Source: Caldifarciminota bacterium
GTDB lineage: Bacteria > Hydrothermota > Tepidihabitantia > SM23-42
Length of the DNA stretch: 42,099 nt
Assembly: GCA_014859085.1 (NCBI GenBank)
Contig: JACUUY010000007.1
Coordinates: 1 to 42,099 of the forward strand
Direction of reading: 5' to 3'
In this document: in pieces, positions 26,207-35,215 of the stretch
How positions within the stretch are numbered: the first letter of the stretch is position 1
Layout of the letters: each line of letters starts with the position of its first letter
Notes under the pieces: model-generated
What the model was told of the DNA's origin: nothing
Databases searched by the model: none
The model's input: only the letters and a program-made list of their open reading frames with translations
Translations under genes and position numbers: made by a program

Positions 26207-27055
26207 TCAGGATGCGTTCGCGTAGCCGCCAAGACAGCACACGAGCCGCAGTATACGGTAGAATTCAAGGATGTCCTTTACCCTGAAAATGACCTTTCGT
26301 CCCCCTGTTCGCTTGACACCTGGTATCAATTCCACCAGATCAGTGATAAGGGTACTTGCCAGATCGATCTCGGCCCGAATCGGCACCTTGAACCTGAAAA
26401 CCTTCAGTTTACTGGTCTTCTGAATGACGCGCGCGGCTTTGGTCTCAATTTCAGTTTGCACATCCTTTGGATGGCGGCACTGCGCGGCAAATCTGGAAAT
26501 GCCTTCTTTCGTTACTACGGTCTCAACGCCCGGGCCGAAAAATTTCCTGATCTCCGCAATCAGATGGTTATCGCCGGCAACGAGGCCAGGCGGCACGCCA
26601 TAATACCCGGCCAGCGCCGCATTTATTTCACTCTCACCTACGTACTTTCCGTTGATCTTGATGTTATAGATCGATGCCGAAGAATACGTGTGTTCCATTC
26701 CTGCGTATCGGGTGCCGGCCATGGCATGATAGCCGATGAAAAAAACCACGCCATATTGCCGGCCTATACCATGCATCATGTAGTACTTGCGCGGTGTGCC
26801 TCTAACGACTATCACACCGGTCTCGAGTTCATCAAGGAATAGGTTCTCGCCCGATGCATGCGAATCGCAAATTGTGATTTGACCGGTATTTTTACCGCTG
26901 TTTCGGATGCCGCGGATCGCCGCGTTCACTTCCTGGGTTGCGATCCGGCGCGCGCGTTCATAGTCCTTTGAATCTGTTTTCATCTCGCGCCACGATGAAA
27001 CCCCGCTGATGCCCTCGATATCGAAGGAGATGAACACGTTTATTTTCTTGCTCAC
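26207..27055 (-). CDS. M55 family D-aminopeptidase (DppA-like)
   Basis: INVFISFDIEGISGVSSWREM...ICDSHASGENL...FFIGYHAMAGTRYAGMEHTYSS. Confidence 0.9.
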   Translation of the reverse strand: MSKKINVFISFDIEGISGVSSWREMKTDSKDYERARRIATQEVNAAIRGIRNSGKNTGQITICDSHASGENLFLDELETGVIVVRGTPRKYYMMHGIGRQYGVVFFIGYHAMAGTRYAGMEHTYSSASIYNIKINGKYVGESEINAALAGYYGVPPGLVAGDNHLIAEIRKFFGPGVETVVTKEGISRFAAQCRHPKDVQTEIETKAARVIQKTSKLKVFRFKVPIRAEIDLASTLITDLVELIPGVKRTGGRKVIFRVKDILEFYRILRLVCCLGGYANAS

Positions 27056-27060
27056 AGATG

Positions 27061-27088
27061 ATTATACACCCGCGGGGGGCGCTGTCAA
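27061..27088 (-). promoter_or_regulatory. Promoter TTGACA-N16-TATAAT immediately upstream of M55 peptidase GTG
   Basis: Minus strand: TTGACA 27088-27083, TATAAT 27066-27061; GTG at 27055-27053. Confidence 0.8.
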
Positions 27089-27149
27089 TGCGACACGACC
27101 GGCAGCCCGAACACGTAACCGTCAGGTTCTCCGCAATGATCACGGGTCA

Positions 27150-27177
27150 TTGACAGCACCTGGTTCAGAACTATAAT
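27150..27177 (+). promoter_or_regulatory. Promoter TTGACA-N16-TATAAT for small membrane protein (possibly addBA)
   Basis: TTGACA 27150-27155, TATAAT 27172-27177. Confidence 0.8.
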
Positions 27178-27202
27178 AATGATGAATATAGGAGGCATAT
27201 TC

Positions 27203-27376
27203 GTGACATACATCCTGATCGCCCTGGCCGTGGTCGTCGTGCTGTGGCTCGTATCGGTCCTGATCGCGCACCTCGACCGGCAGTCGCGCGAGCGGCTCAT
27301 TAAACGTAACCTGAATCAGCGCCGGCGGGAAGAAGAGGCAAGGGAACGGGGAAACCGGCCGTCGTTCATGAGATAG
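27203..27376 (+). CDS. 57-aa single-TM membrane microprotein with basic tail
   Basis: AGGAGG 7 nt before GTG 27203; TYILIALAVVVVLWLVSVLIAHLDRQSRERLIKRNLNQRRREEEARERGNRPSFMR. Start revised from 27179, which abuts the -10 box. Confidence 0.6.
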   Translation: MTYILIALAVVVVLWLVSVLIAHLDRQSRERLIKRNLNQRRREEEARERGNRPSFMR

Positions 27377-27450
27377 GCCGCGTGGCAGCCCGGGATTTGC
27401 CGGTCGTCCATTCTCTCCGCACGCCGCGTAATTTAACTCGTTAATATTCA

Positions 27451-30237
27451 ATGGCTTCGGACACGATGCCCCTCGAAGGCCGCGTCAAGATCATTCCGAT
27501 CGAACAACCGTTCCTCAGAGTCCTGGCCGGATACGTCAAAGAGAGATTCGGTTCGCGCGCACCCGACTTCTCGGACGTGCTCATGGTCTTCCCGTCCCAG
27601 CGCAACAAATTCTATTTCCGCCGGTATCTGCTCGAGACGGCTGGACGGCCCGGTATCATGCCGCCGGTGATGAAGACCCTCGACGAGCTCGTCGAGTATT
27701 GCTACGAATGCCTGGGAGGAAAGCCGGGCATGGTGCTGCACGGCATCGAGCGCAATCTCCTGCTCAAGTCCACGATCGACCGGCTCAAAGTGGAGTTCTG
27801 GAAAGACCTGCCCTTTCTCCGGTTCGTCGCGGTCGGCAACCGGTTCCTCGATTTCATCGACGAGATGGCCCAGGAACGTGTCACGTTCGAGAGCATCGAG
27901 CGCGAGACCGAGCTCGGCCATTACCCCGAAAAATACGTCCAGAACGAACTGCCGGTCCTGAAGAGAATATATGAGGAGTACCGCGACGCGCTGAAGCAAA
28001 GTGGCTACCAGGATCCTGTCGACGTGAACACGACCAGCCTTGAACGCTTCGACGCGGCATGCCTGGAGCGTAACCGGCACGTCATGATCTGCGGACTCGC
28101 AGCGACGACGGCGGTCGAGGCCGGCCTCATAGAAAAGATCCTCTGCGGGCTGCCCTCAGAACTCGTGCTCCATTCGTGCCGGCCGGACGAACTCGAAGGC
28201 ATGAACGACCCGGGGAAGCCGTTCTACATTCACAATAAGCTGCTCCGCGGCATGGGCGTCGATATCCCGCGGATCGGATGGCTCCGCGGCGAATCCGTTG
28301 CCGAACCGGTCGTTCACGTCAAGGAGCTCAAGAGCGAGACCCAGCAGACCCTTCACCTTCATTCGGTCATCAGTGCTTGCGCGGCAAAATACCAGGACCT
28401 GCGCCGCATCGGCATCGTTCTCGCCGACGAGTCGATCATGTATTCGGTGCGCGAGACCCTGAGGATATGCGGCATACCTTACAACCTTTCGGCCGGCCTG
28501 CCCATCGCGCAGTCGGTGCTGTATTCTTTGCTCGGACAGCTCTACGAAGTGATACGCAGCGATTACCACTACGAGGAGTTCTTTGCCTTTATCCGTCACC
28601 CTCTTTTCAAGAACGCCGTCATGAACGGCCAGACCCTGCGTCCTCTGATCTACGGCCTCGAGAACTTCATGATCGCGCAACGTCTCAACTTCTTCGAGAG
28701 GGACCGCGTCTATGAAGACCGTTTTGACCCACTCATCGGCCTGGTGCATCGCGGGATATCGCGCGCGCTGGCCGATCTGCCGCTCCAATATTATGTCGAG
28801 GGTCTCCTTGATTACCTGAACGAGCTGCTGGGCTATAATAAGCCGCTGCTCGAAACGAATCCGCCCGATATCAGCGAGCTGTTCGATCAGCTCCACCGCC
28901 TCTCGGCCTTGCGCATGGCCGCACAGATACCGGCGCGCGGCGCCGACATGCTTGAATTCATATTGTCGGTCCTTGAGGGACAACGGTACCGCGTCGAGGG
29001 CGATCCCATGCGCGGCGTTCAGATCATCGGATCGCTCGAGGCGCGCAACCTCGACTTTGATTGCCTCATCGTGCCTTCGATGAACGAAGGCGTGTTTCCG
29101 CGGCGCAGCGAGAAGGACATGTTCATCAACCAGGAAGTGAGGGGCCGGGTCGGCCTGCCCGTGACCCAGGAGCGCGAGAACCTATATTACTATTACTTCA
29201 CGGCGTTGCTTAAAGGAAAGCGCGAGGTGTATCTCTCATACGTCGCCGAGCAGGACAAGGAGGTCGCTTCACGCTTCATCAACCTGGCCCTGCCCAACAT
29301 TGCCAGGGACAACGCGCAGGCCAAGCTTGCAGCGACAGCTTTCAAAACGGCGCGGCGGGCCGTGAACAAGAGCCCGGATATCAGCAAAGGCCTGTATCAG
29401 TACCTGCAGAACAGCGGGTTGAGCCCGACCGCGCTGTCCGACTACCGCAAGTGTCCCTACCGGTATTTCCTCAGGTTCATCCTCAGGATAAGCGAACCCG
29501 ATGAAATAACCGAGGAGCCCGGCCCGGCCGAATGGGGCGAGATCGTCCACGGCGCGCTGAAGCAGTTCTACAAGATCCGCTTTCCCGACGGGTTTGTCGA
29601 AAAGGACCTGGACCGGGCGACGGCGGCTATGGACGAGGAACTGGACGAAGCACTGCGGAGGAACCGGAACCTCGCCAGGAAACCCCATGCATCGGCCCGT
29701 CTGGATCTCAACCTGTACAAGCGCAGGATGCGTAATTTTTTGAAGCGCGAGATCGAGCGTTTCCACGAGGGCTTCGCGATACACCGGTCCGTGCTCGAGA
29801 AGAAGGCCGTGCATCACCTGGCGATCAACGCGGCGCAGGTCGTCTTTTCCGGCTACATCGACCGGGTCGACGTGCTCGACGGCAAGTACTACATAATCGA
29901 TTACAAGACCGGGAAAATACCGGAAAGGAAGAATTTCGAGATCGGCGATGATTTCAACGAGTTCCAGCTGCCCCTGTACGCGCTCATGTTTTCCATGGAG
30001 CAGTTCGAAATGATCGGCGGCATGATGTACTACGAGATCGGCCGGGACTCGAGGACGGTCGATATCGTCAAGGGGCAGGACGCGGCCGCGTACCTGAATG
30101 ATTTCCGGCAGAAGATACTCGTGCCCACGATCAAGGAGATGCTCGATCCGGAAGTCGCTTTCTACCAGACCGCGGATGACGATCATTGCCGTCACTGTCC
30201 TTACGCCCAGATCTGCGGAGCAGAACATGGCCGGTAA
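27451..30237 (+). CDS. addB: AddB-like PD-(D/E)XK nuclease subunit
   Basis: FPSQRNKFYFRRYLL N-terminus without Walker A; YRKCPYRYFLRFIL; YYIIDYKTGKIP; CRHCPYAQICG (Fe-S Cys). Confidence 0.85.
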   Translation: MASDTMPLEGRVKIIPIEQPFLRVLAGYVKERFGSRAPDFSDVLMVFPSQRNKFYFRRYLLETAGRPGIMPPVMKTLDELVEYCYECLGGKPGMVLHGIERNLLLKSTIDRLKVEFWKDLPFLRFVAVGNRFLDFIDEMAQERVTFESIERETELGHYPEKYVQNELPVLKRIYEEYRDALKQSGYQDPVDVNTTSLERFDAACLERNRHVMICGLAATTAVEAGLIEKILCGLPSELVLHSCRPDELEGMNDPGKPFYIHNKLLRGMGVDIPRIGWLRGESVAEPVVHVKELKSETQQTLHLHSVISACAAKYQDLRRIGIVLADESIMYSVRETLRICGIPYNLSAGLPIAQSVLYSLLGQLYEVIRSDYHYEEFFAFIRHPLFKNAVMNGQTLRPLIYGLENFMIAQRLNFFERDRVYEDRFDPLIGLVHRGISRALADLPLQYYVEGLLDYLNELLGYNKPLLETNPPDISELFDQLHRLSALRMAAQIPARGADMLEFILSVLEGQRYRVEGDPMRGVQIIGSLEARNLDFDCLIVPSMNEGVFPRRSEKDMFINQEVRGRVGLPVTQERENLYYYYFTALLKGKREVYLSYVAEQDKEVASRFINLALPNIARDNAQAKLAATAFKTARRAVNKSPDISKGLYQYLQNSGLSPTALSDYRKCPYRYFLRFILRISEPDEITEEPGPAEWGEIVHGALKQFYKIRFPDGFVEKDLDRATAAMDEELDEALRRNRNLARKPHASARLDLNLYKRRMRNFLKREIERFHEGFAIHRSVLEKKAVHHLAINAAQVVFSGYIDRVDVLDGKYYIIDYKTGKIPERKNFEIGDDFNEFQLPLYALMFSMEQFEMIGGMMYYEIGRDSRTVDIVKGQDAAAYLNDFRQKILVPTIKEMLDPEVAFYQTADDDHCRHCPYAQICGAEHGR

Positions 30238-33200
30238 GATCGAGAATATCGCCATGATCTCGGCCGCCGGTTCGGGCAAGACGCACGCCCTGACAAAGCG
30301 GTTCTTGCAGCTGTACCTCCACGACCGCGGCTACAAGCTCGGATCTCTGTACGCGATCACCTTTACCAACGCCGCGGCCTTCGAAATGAAGAACCGCATC
30401 CTGCGCTACCTCGACGTCCTGTGCACCGGGACCGCGGCACCGGACCGGGAGAACGAAAAGGACGTACTGGACCATTTCAAGTCGATGTTTCCGGACATCC
30501 AGAGACGGGCCGCGCGCAGAAGGAATGAGCTGCTGGGTAATTTCTCGGATCTGCATATCTCGACGTTCCACAGTCTTTTTGCCTCCTTTTTGTCCTGCAT
30601 TCCGTTTGCGGCGGGCATAATGCCCGATCATTCGATAATCGACGAGCCCAAAGAGAAATTGATCCTCGCGAAAGCGGTTGACCAGATCCTGAACAGGGCG
30701 CTCGTCCAGGAAAAGGTGCTGGGCCCGCTCATCGAACTGATCGAGCAGCGCGACGGGGCCGTCAAGAAAAGCATCGATACCTTGTACCACAGCCTCGTAC
30801 CCTGGATGCCGCACCTCGAAGCGCTGGTTCGGCGCGAAGCGCAGATAAGGAAGGCGGCTGCCGATCGCACAATGAAAGCCGCATCATGCCTCGGTGAGAT
30901 TGTGGAGTACGTGGCCGGTCATGCCGAGGCCGCGCACGCGAAGTCAACGGGCAAGATCGATTCCAATTTCGAGAAACTACTCGACAAGATGCGCGAATTC
31001 GCGGATGATCCCGAGGCCCGTCGGCTCGAGCCGGTGCTCAAGCACTTCCTGGTCGACGGGGTCCTCGGCAAGAGATACGTCAGGAGTTTTGTCGCGCGGC
31101 TCGAAGAACCGGACCGCTTCGTGCGGCTCGTTGAGAGGGCTGCCGAGGAGCTGAAGCGATGCATCGAGGTCCTTTCTGAACGGGAGATGCTGATAAACTT
31201 CAAGCCGGTGATCCAGCTCAACGAGGCGTTCCGCGCCGAGAAGCAAAGACTAAGCGTTCTCAGTTTCAGCGACATCGAGGATTTCACGCGATCGCTCCGC
31301 GCGAAGCTGGAGACCGATTACCTCTATTTCCGGCTTGGCTCCAGGATGGATCATCTGATGATCGACGAGTTCCAAGACACGAGTTTCCGCCAGGTCGAGA
31401 TCCTCGAGCCGATCATGGATGAGATAACATCGGTCAGCCCGGAGGAGAAGAGCCTGTTTTACGTCGGCGACCCCTACCAGGCGATCTTCCGCTGGCGGGA
31501 GGGTGCGCCCGAGCTGTTCGACATCCTGAAGGCCAAATACCACGGCAGGATAGAAAGCAGGAAATTGTCCGTGAACTTCCGCACAACCAGAGAGATCATA
31601 GAGTTCGTCAACAAGATCTTCGATAAGGACGATGAGGTCAAGCCGGGCAACGAGGGCGGCTGGATAAGGATCGAAGAACTGGGCGCGTTCGACAGCAAAG
31701 ACGAGGGCGAGGACGCCGTGATCGGTCGGACCTGCGAGATCGTCGAGACGCTCATCAAAGACCACGGTTACGCGCCGGACGACATCGCGATCCTGACCCG
31801 CACCAATGAATTCGCGTCAGATCTGGCCAAAGCCCTTTCCACCGCGAAGATCCGCTGCGCGAGCCGTTCGCGGGCGAGTATCCTGGACGAGCCCGATGTC
31901 CGGTTCGTGCTCCATCTCCTGAGGTTCCTGGACAACCCGCAGGACGACTTCAGTCTGTTCCATGTCCTCCTCGCCGCGCCCGGCGGCCTGGACGAAGACA
32001 AGATCCGGCGGCTGCGGACCGGGACGAAGACCCTTTACCTGGCGCTGCTCGATCACCGACCGGACTGGACGATCACCGCGCGCCTGGGGAAACTGCTCGG
32101 CCAGGTCTATTTCAGGAATCCGTACGAGATCATCTTCCAGGTCATGCAGGAGTTCTCTTTGAAGATCTCCTACCCGCTGGCGACCCTGCTTGATGCGGCG
32201 CTCGGATACTCGGCAGATGAGCTCAACTCCCTGAGTGCGTTCGTGAACTGGTTCGAGTATCACGGCCGGTCGATCGAGGTCAAGGAGACGCACACGGTCG
32301 GCGTGCAGATCATGACCGTGCACCGGGCAAAGGGCCTGGAATTCGAAATCGTGCTCATCCCGGAAACCAACTGGGATGTGAGCCAGCCCGAGAACGCGCA
32401 GCTGTTGTTCTCGTACCGGGCAGACACGGCGCGGCCCGACAAGATCTACTGGCGCAGATACGGGAAGTACCTAGCCAACCTGATCGAAGCCGAGCAGGAG
32501 CGGCTGAAAAGGGACGCGCTGAACCTGCTCTACGTCGCCCTGACCCGCGCCAAGAGCGGGGTCTATGTGCTGGGATGCGAGACGCCCAGGGCCGGCATCG
32601 GTTTCTGGCTTGAAACAATGCACGCGAAATTTGCCGGTGCGACTTTGCCGTCCGACGCCCTACCGAAGCGCAGGACGGCGGCGGCCGGGGAAAAGACCGT
32701 GCCCTATGATGTCATGCTGCTGGAGCAAGGCCCGGTGATCAAGGAGGAGCGCTCGACCTACTCGCCGACCGAGCGGGGCGTGGAGATCATCGAACCCGGC
32801 CGCAGGGCTGGCATGGAATTCGGTAAGCTCGTGCACCGCGCGTTGAGCTGGGTGGAGTGGCTTGACGGACGCGACATCGCCGAGTGCGCGGCGCTGGCCA
32901 CCGAGTATGCCGAGAGCGTTTTTTCCCGCTCCGCGGACGACACGCGCGACATCGAGGCGCGGCTCGTCCCGCTCATCACGGAAACGCTTTCAGACCCGGA
33001 CCTGCGACCTGTTTTCTATCAAGACGGCCGCGATGTGGCATCCAAGAACGAGCTTTCGATATATTTCGAGGATAAGAAAAAAGACGTCGCGGGACAGATC
33101 GACCGTCTCGTCATCGGCCCGGATGAGGTGGTGATCGTAGACTACAAGACCGGCGCAGAAAGTCAGGATTACACTGAGCAGATGCGAACCTACAAGAGGG

Positions 33201-33289
33201 GCATCGAGCGTATCTTTCCGGGCCGGAGCGTGCGTACCCTGGTCGTGTATCTGGAAAAACCACGCGGCGCAAAGATTGTGGAAACATAA
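30227..33289 (+). CDS. addA: UvrD/AddA-like helicase-nuclease
   Basis: ISAAGSGKTHALTKRFLQL, LMIDEFQDTSFRQVEIL, VGDPYQAIFRWREG, TVHRAKGLEFEIVLIPE, VVIVDYKTGAES. Confidence 0.9.
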   Translation: MAGKIENIAMISAAGSGKTHALTKRFLQLYLHDRGYKLGSLYAITFTNAAAFEMKNRILRYLDVLCTGTAAPDRENEKDVLDHFKSMFPDIQRRAARRRNELLGNFSDLHISTFHSLFASFLSCIPFAAGIMPDHSIIDEPKEKLILAKAVDQILNRALVQEKVLGPLIELIEQRDGAVKKSIDTLYHSLVPWMPHLEALVRREAQIRKAAADRTMKAASCLGEIVEYVAGHAEAAHAKSTGKIDSNFEKLLDKMREFADDPEARRLEPVLKHFLVDGVLGKRYVRSFVARLEEPDRFVRLVERAAEELKRCIEVLSEREMLINFKPVIQLNEAFRAEKQRLSVLSFSDIEDFTRSLRAKLETDYLYFRLGSRMDHLMIDEFQDTSFRQVEILEPIMDEITSVSPEEKSLFYVGDPYQAIFRWREGAPELFDILKAKYHGRIESRKLSVNFRTTREIIEFVNKIFDKDDEVKPGNEGGWIRIEELGAFDSKDEGEDAVIGRTCEIVETLIKDHGYAPDDIAILTRTNEFASDLAKALSTAKIRCASRSRASILDEPDVRFVLHLLRFLDNPQDDFSLFHVLLAAPGGLDEDKIRRLRTGTKTLYLALLDHRPDWTITARLGKLLGQVYFRNPYEIIFQVMQEFSLKISYPLATLLDAALGYSADELNSLSAFVNWFEYHGRSIEVKETHTVGVQIMTVHRAKGLEFEIVLIPETNWDVSQPENAQLLFSYRADTARPDKIYWRRYGKYLANLIEAEQERLKRDALNLLYVALTRAKSGVYVLGCETPRAGIGFWLETMHAKFAGATLPSDALPKRRTAAAGEKTVPYDVMLLEQGPVIKEERSTYSPTERGVEIIEPGRRAGMEFGKLVHRALSWVEWLDGRDIAECAALATEYAESVFSRSADDTRDIEARLVPLITETLSDPDLRPVFYQDGRDVASKNELSIYFEDKKKDVAGQIDRLVIGPDEVVIVDYKTGAESQDYTEQMRTYKRGIERIFPGRSVRTLVVYLEKPRGAKIVET

Positions 33290-33403
33290 CTGACTTACTC
33301 AAATTCAAGAAAGACAGCATAAATATTCGATAGTTGATACTGGACACTGGACAGGACGAGGCCGGATGCGCTTGTATGTTGAAGTATTATGTGAACTCGG
33401 CTC

Positions 33404-33431
33404 TTGACATCTCCGGATATATAACTATATT
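33404..33431 (+). promoter_or_regulatory. Promoter TTGACA-N16-TATATT for histidine kinase operon
   Basis: TTGACA 33404-33409, TATATT 33426-33431. Confidence 0.7.
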
Positions 33432-33542
33432 TATGAAAACGATGACGACGACGATAATTTCGCCCAAGCCGAAATATATCGCAATGTCCGTTCGCGTGCA
33501 CGAGGATCGATCCAAGGTTCTGACTCGCAAACTACTCGGGAG

Positions 33543-34772
33543 ATGAGAAACGATCAGAGAAAGTCGGAGACAGAACTCTTGAAGGAATTGATCGAAGCGC
33601 GCCGGCCGAACGTTGACGAAAACGCAGCGCGCCGGCTTGAAGAAGAACACACGCGATTGAAGGCAAGCGAAGAAAAATTCCGTAATCTGTTCCAGCATTC
33701 GAACGAAGCGATTTTCATCCTTGATCTCAACGGCCGGGTACTCGATGCCAATCAGAAACTCCTGGCGCTTTTCGGCTACCGCCCGTCTGAGATCGCGGCG
33801 GTCACGATCTATGATCTTGTCGACGCCGCAGAAGAAAGCAGATACCGCAGCGCGCTGCAGGCGCTAACCGGCGAAGGCTCGGCCGTATTCGAGATCGATC
33901 TGAAGCGCAAGAACGGTCAGATCTTTCCAGCCGAGGTGTCGGCGAGCACTTTCGCGATCGGCCGCGCTAAGGTCGTCCAGGGCGTCGTGCGTAACATCAG
34001 CGAGCGCAAGCGCGCCGAAGAGGAATTGAGAAAATACCGCAAGCATCTTGAGGCGTTTGTCGCGCAGCGTACGGATCAGCTCGAAGCGGCAAACAAGGAA
34101 CTCGAGTCGTTCGCCTATTCGGTCTCCCACGACCTGCGCGCGCCGCTCAGGGCAATGGAGGGTTTTGCCAACGCGCTGCTCGAGGATTATGCGGACCGGC
34201 TCGATGAGACCGGCCGGGACTATGCGCGCCGCGTCGTTGCCGCGGCCGAGCACATGGACATATTGATCCAGGATCTGCTGTCGTACAGCCGGCTCAGCCG
34301 CAGCGAGCTGAAACCGGCCGCGGTCGACCTGGACAGCGTTCTGGGCGAGGTGATGCACCAGTTCAGCGCGGACATAGAAAAGACCAGCGCCCAGATCAGG
34401 ATCGAACGGCCATTGCCCGCGGTCATGGGTGACCACGCGACGCTCGTCAATGTCCTCTCGAACCTTCTCTCCAATGCGATCAAGTTCGTCGAACCCGGGG
34501 TCAGACCCCGCATCAATATCCGGGCCGAGGAAACGGGCACCAGGGTCCGCCTATGGGTCGAGGATGCGGGGATCGGCATCGCGCCGGAATATCACGACCG
34601 CATTTTCCGGATCTTCGAACGGTTGCAGGGGGTCGAGAAGTATCCGGGAACCGGGATCGGCCTGGCGATCGTCAAGAAAGGTCTGGAGCGCATGGGCGGC
34701 CAGGTCGGCGTCGACTCCGCTCCGGGCCGGGGCAGCAAGTTCTGGATCGAACTGCGCCTGAAAGGATTCTGA
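33543..34772 (+). CDS. PAS-domain sensor histidine kinase
   Basis: PAS EEKFRNLFQHSNEAIFILDLNGRVLDAN; H-box FAYSVSHDLRAPLRAMEGF; HATPase_c motifs VEDAGIGIAPEYHDRIF, GTGIGLAIVKK. Confidence 0.93.
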   Translation: MRNDQRKSETELLKELIEARRPNVDENAARRLEEEHTRLKASEEKFRNLFQHSNEAIFILDLNGRVLDANQKLLALFGYRPSEIAAVTIYDLVDAAEESRYRSALQALTGEGSAVFEIDLKRKNGQIFPAEVSASTFAIGRAKVVQGVVRNISERKRAEEELRKYRKHLEAFVAQRTDQLEAANKELESFAYSVSHDLRAPLRAMEGFANALLEDYADRLDETGRDYARRVVAAAEHMDILIQDLLSYSRLSRSELKPAAVDLDSVLGEVMHQFSADIEKTSAQIRIERPLPAVMGDHATLVNVLSNLLSNAIKFVEPGVRPRINIRAEETGTRVRLWVEDAGIGIAPEYHDRIFRIFERLQGVEKYPGTGIGLAIVKKGLERMGGQVGVDSAPGRGSKFWIELRLKGF

Positions 34773-35215
34773 TGGCGGCGACCGACTACACGATCCTGCT
34801 CGTTGAAGACGACCACAACGACGTGCTGCTCATCAAGCGCGCCTTTCAGAAGGTGAACATCGCGAACCCGATAATCGTCCTGGGCGACGGCGAACAGGCG
34901 ATCTCTTATCTCGCCGGCCGCGAGCCGTACGCGAACCGCACCCTGCCGATACTCGTTCTGCTCGACCTTAAACTGCCCCGCAAGTCGGGCCACGAGGTGC
35001 TCGAGTGGCTCCGCCAGCAGCGGCGGCTCAAGCGCCTGCCCGTGGTTGTCTTGACCGCGTCGAGCGAATCTTCGGACATAAATCGCGCCTATGATCTGGG
35101 TGCCAATTCCTACCTTGTCAAACCCGTGACCTTCGACGCGCTGGTCGAAATGGTGAAGACGCTCAACATGTACTGGCTGATAATGAACCGAAGCGCGGAT
35201 GTGAGCAATGAATAA
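34772..35215 (+). CDS. Response regulator, Rcp1-like single receiver
   Basis: TILLVEDDHNDVLLIKRAFQKV...LVLLDLKLPRKSGHEVLEWLR...SYLVKPV; start overlaps the kinase stop by 1 nt. Confidence 0.9.
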   Translation: MAATDYTILLVEDDHNDVLLIKRAFQKVNIANPIIVLGDGEQAISYLAGREPYANRTLPILVLLDLKLPRKSGHEVLEWLRQQRRLKRLPVVVLTASSESSDINRAYDLGANSYLVKPVTFDALVEMVKTLNMYWLIMNRSADVSNE

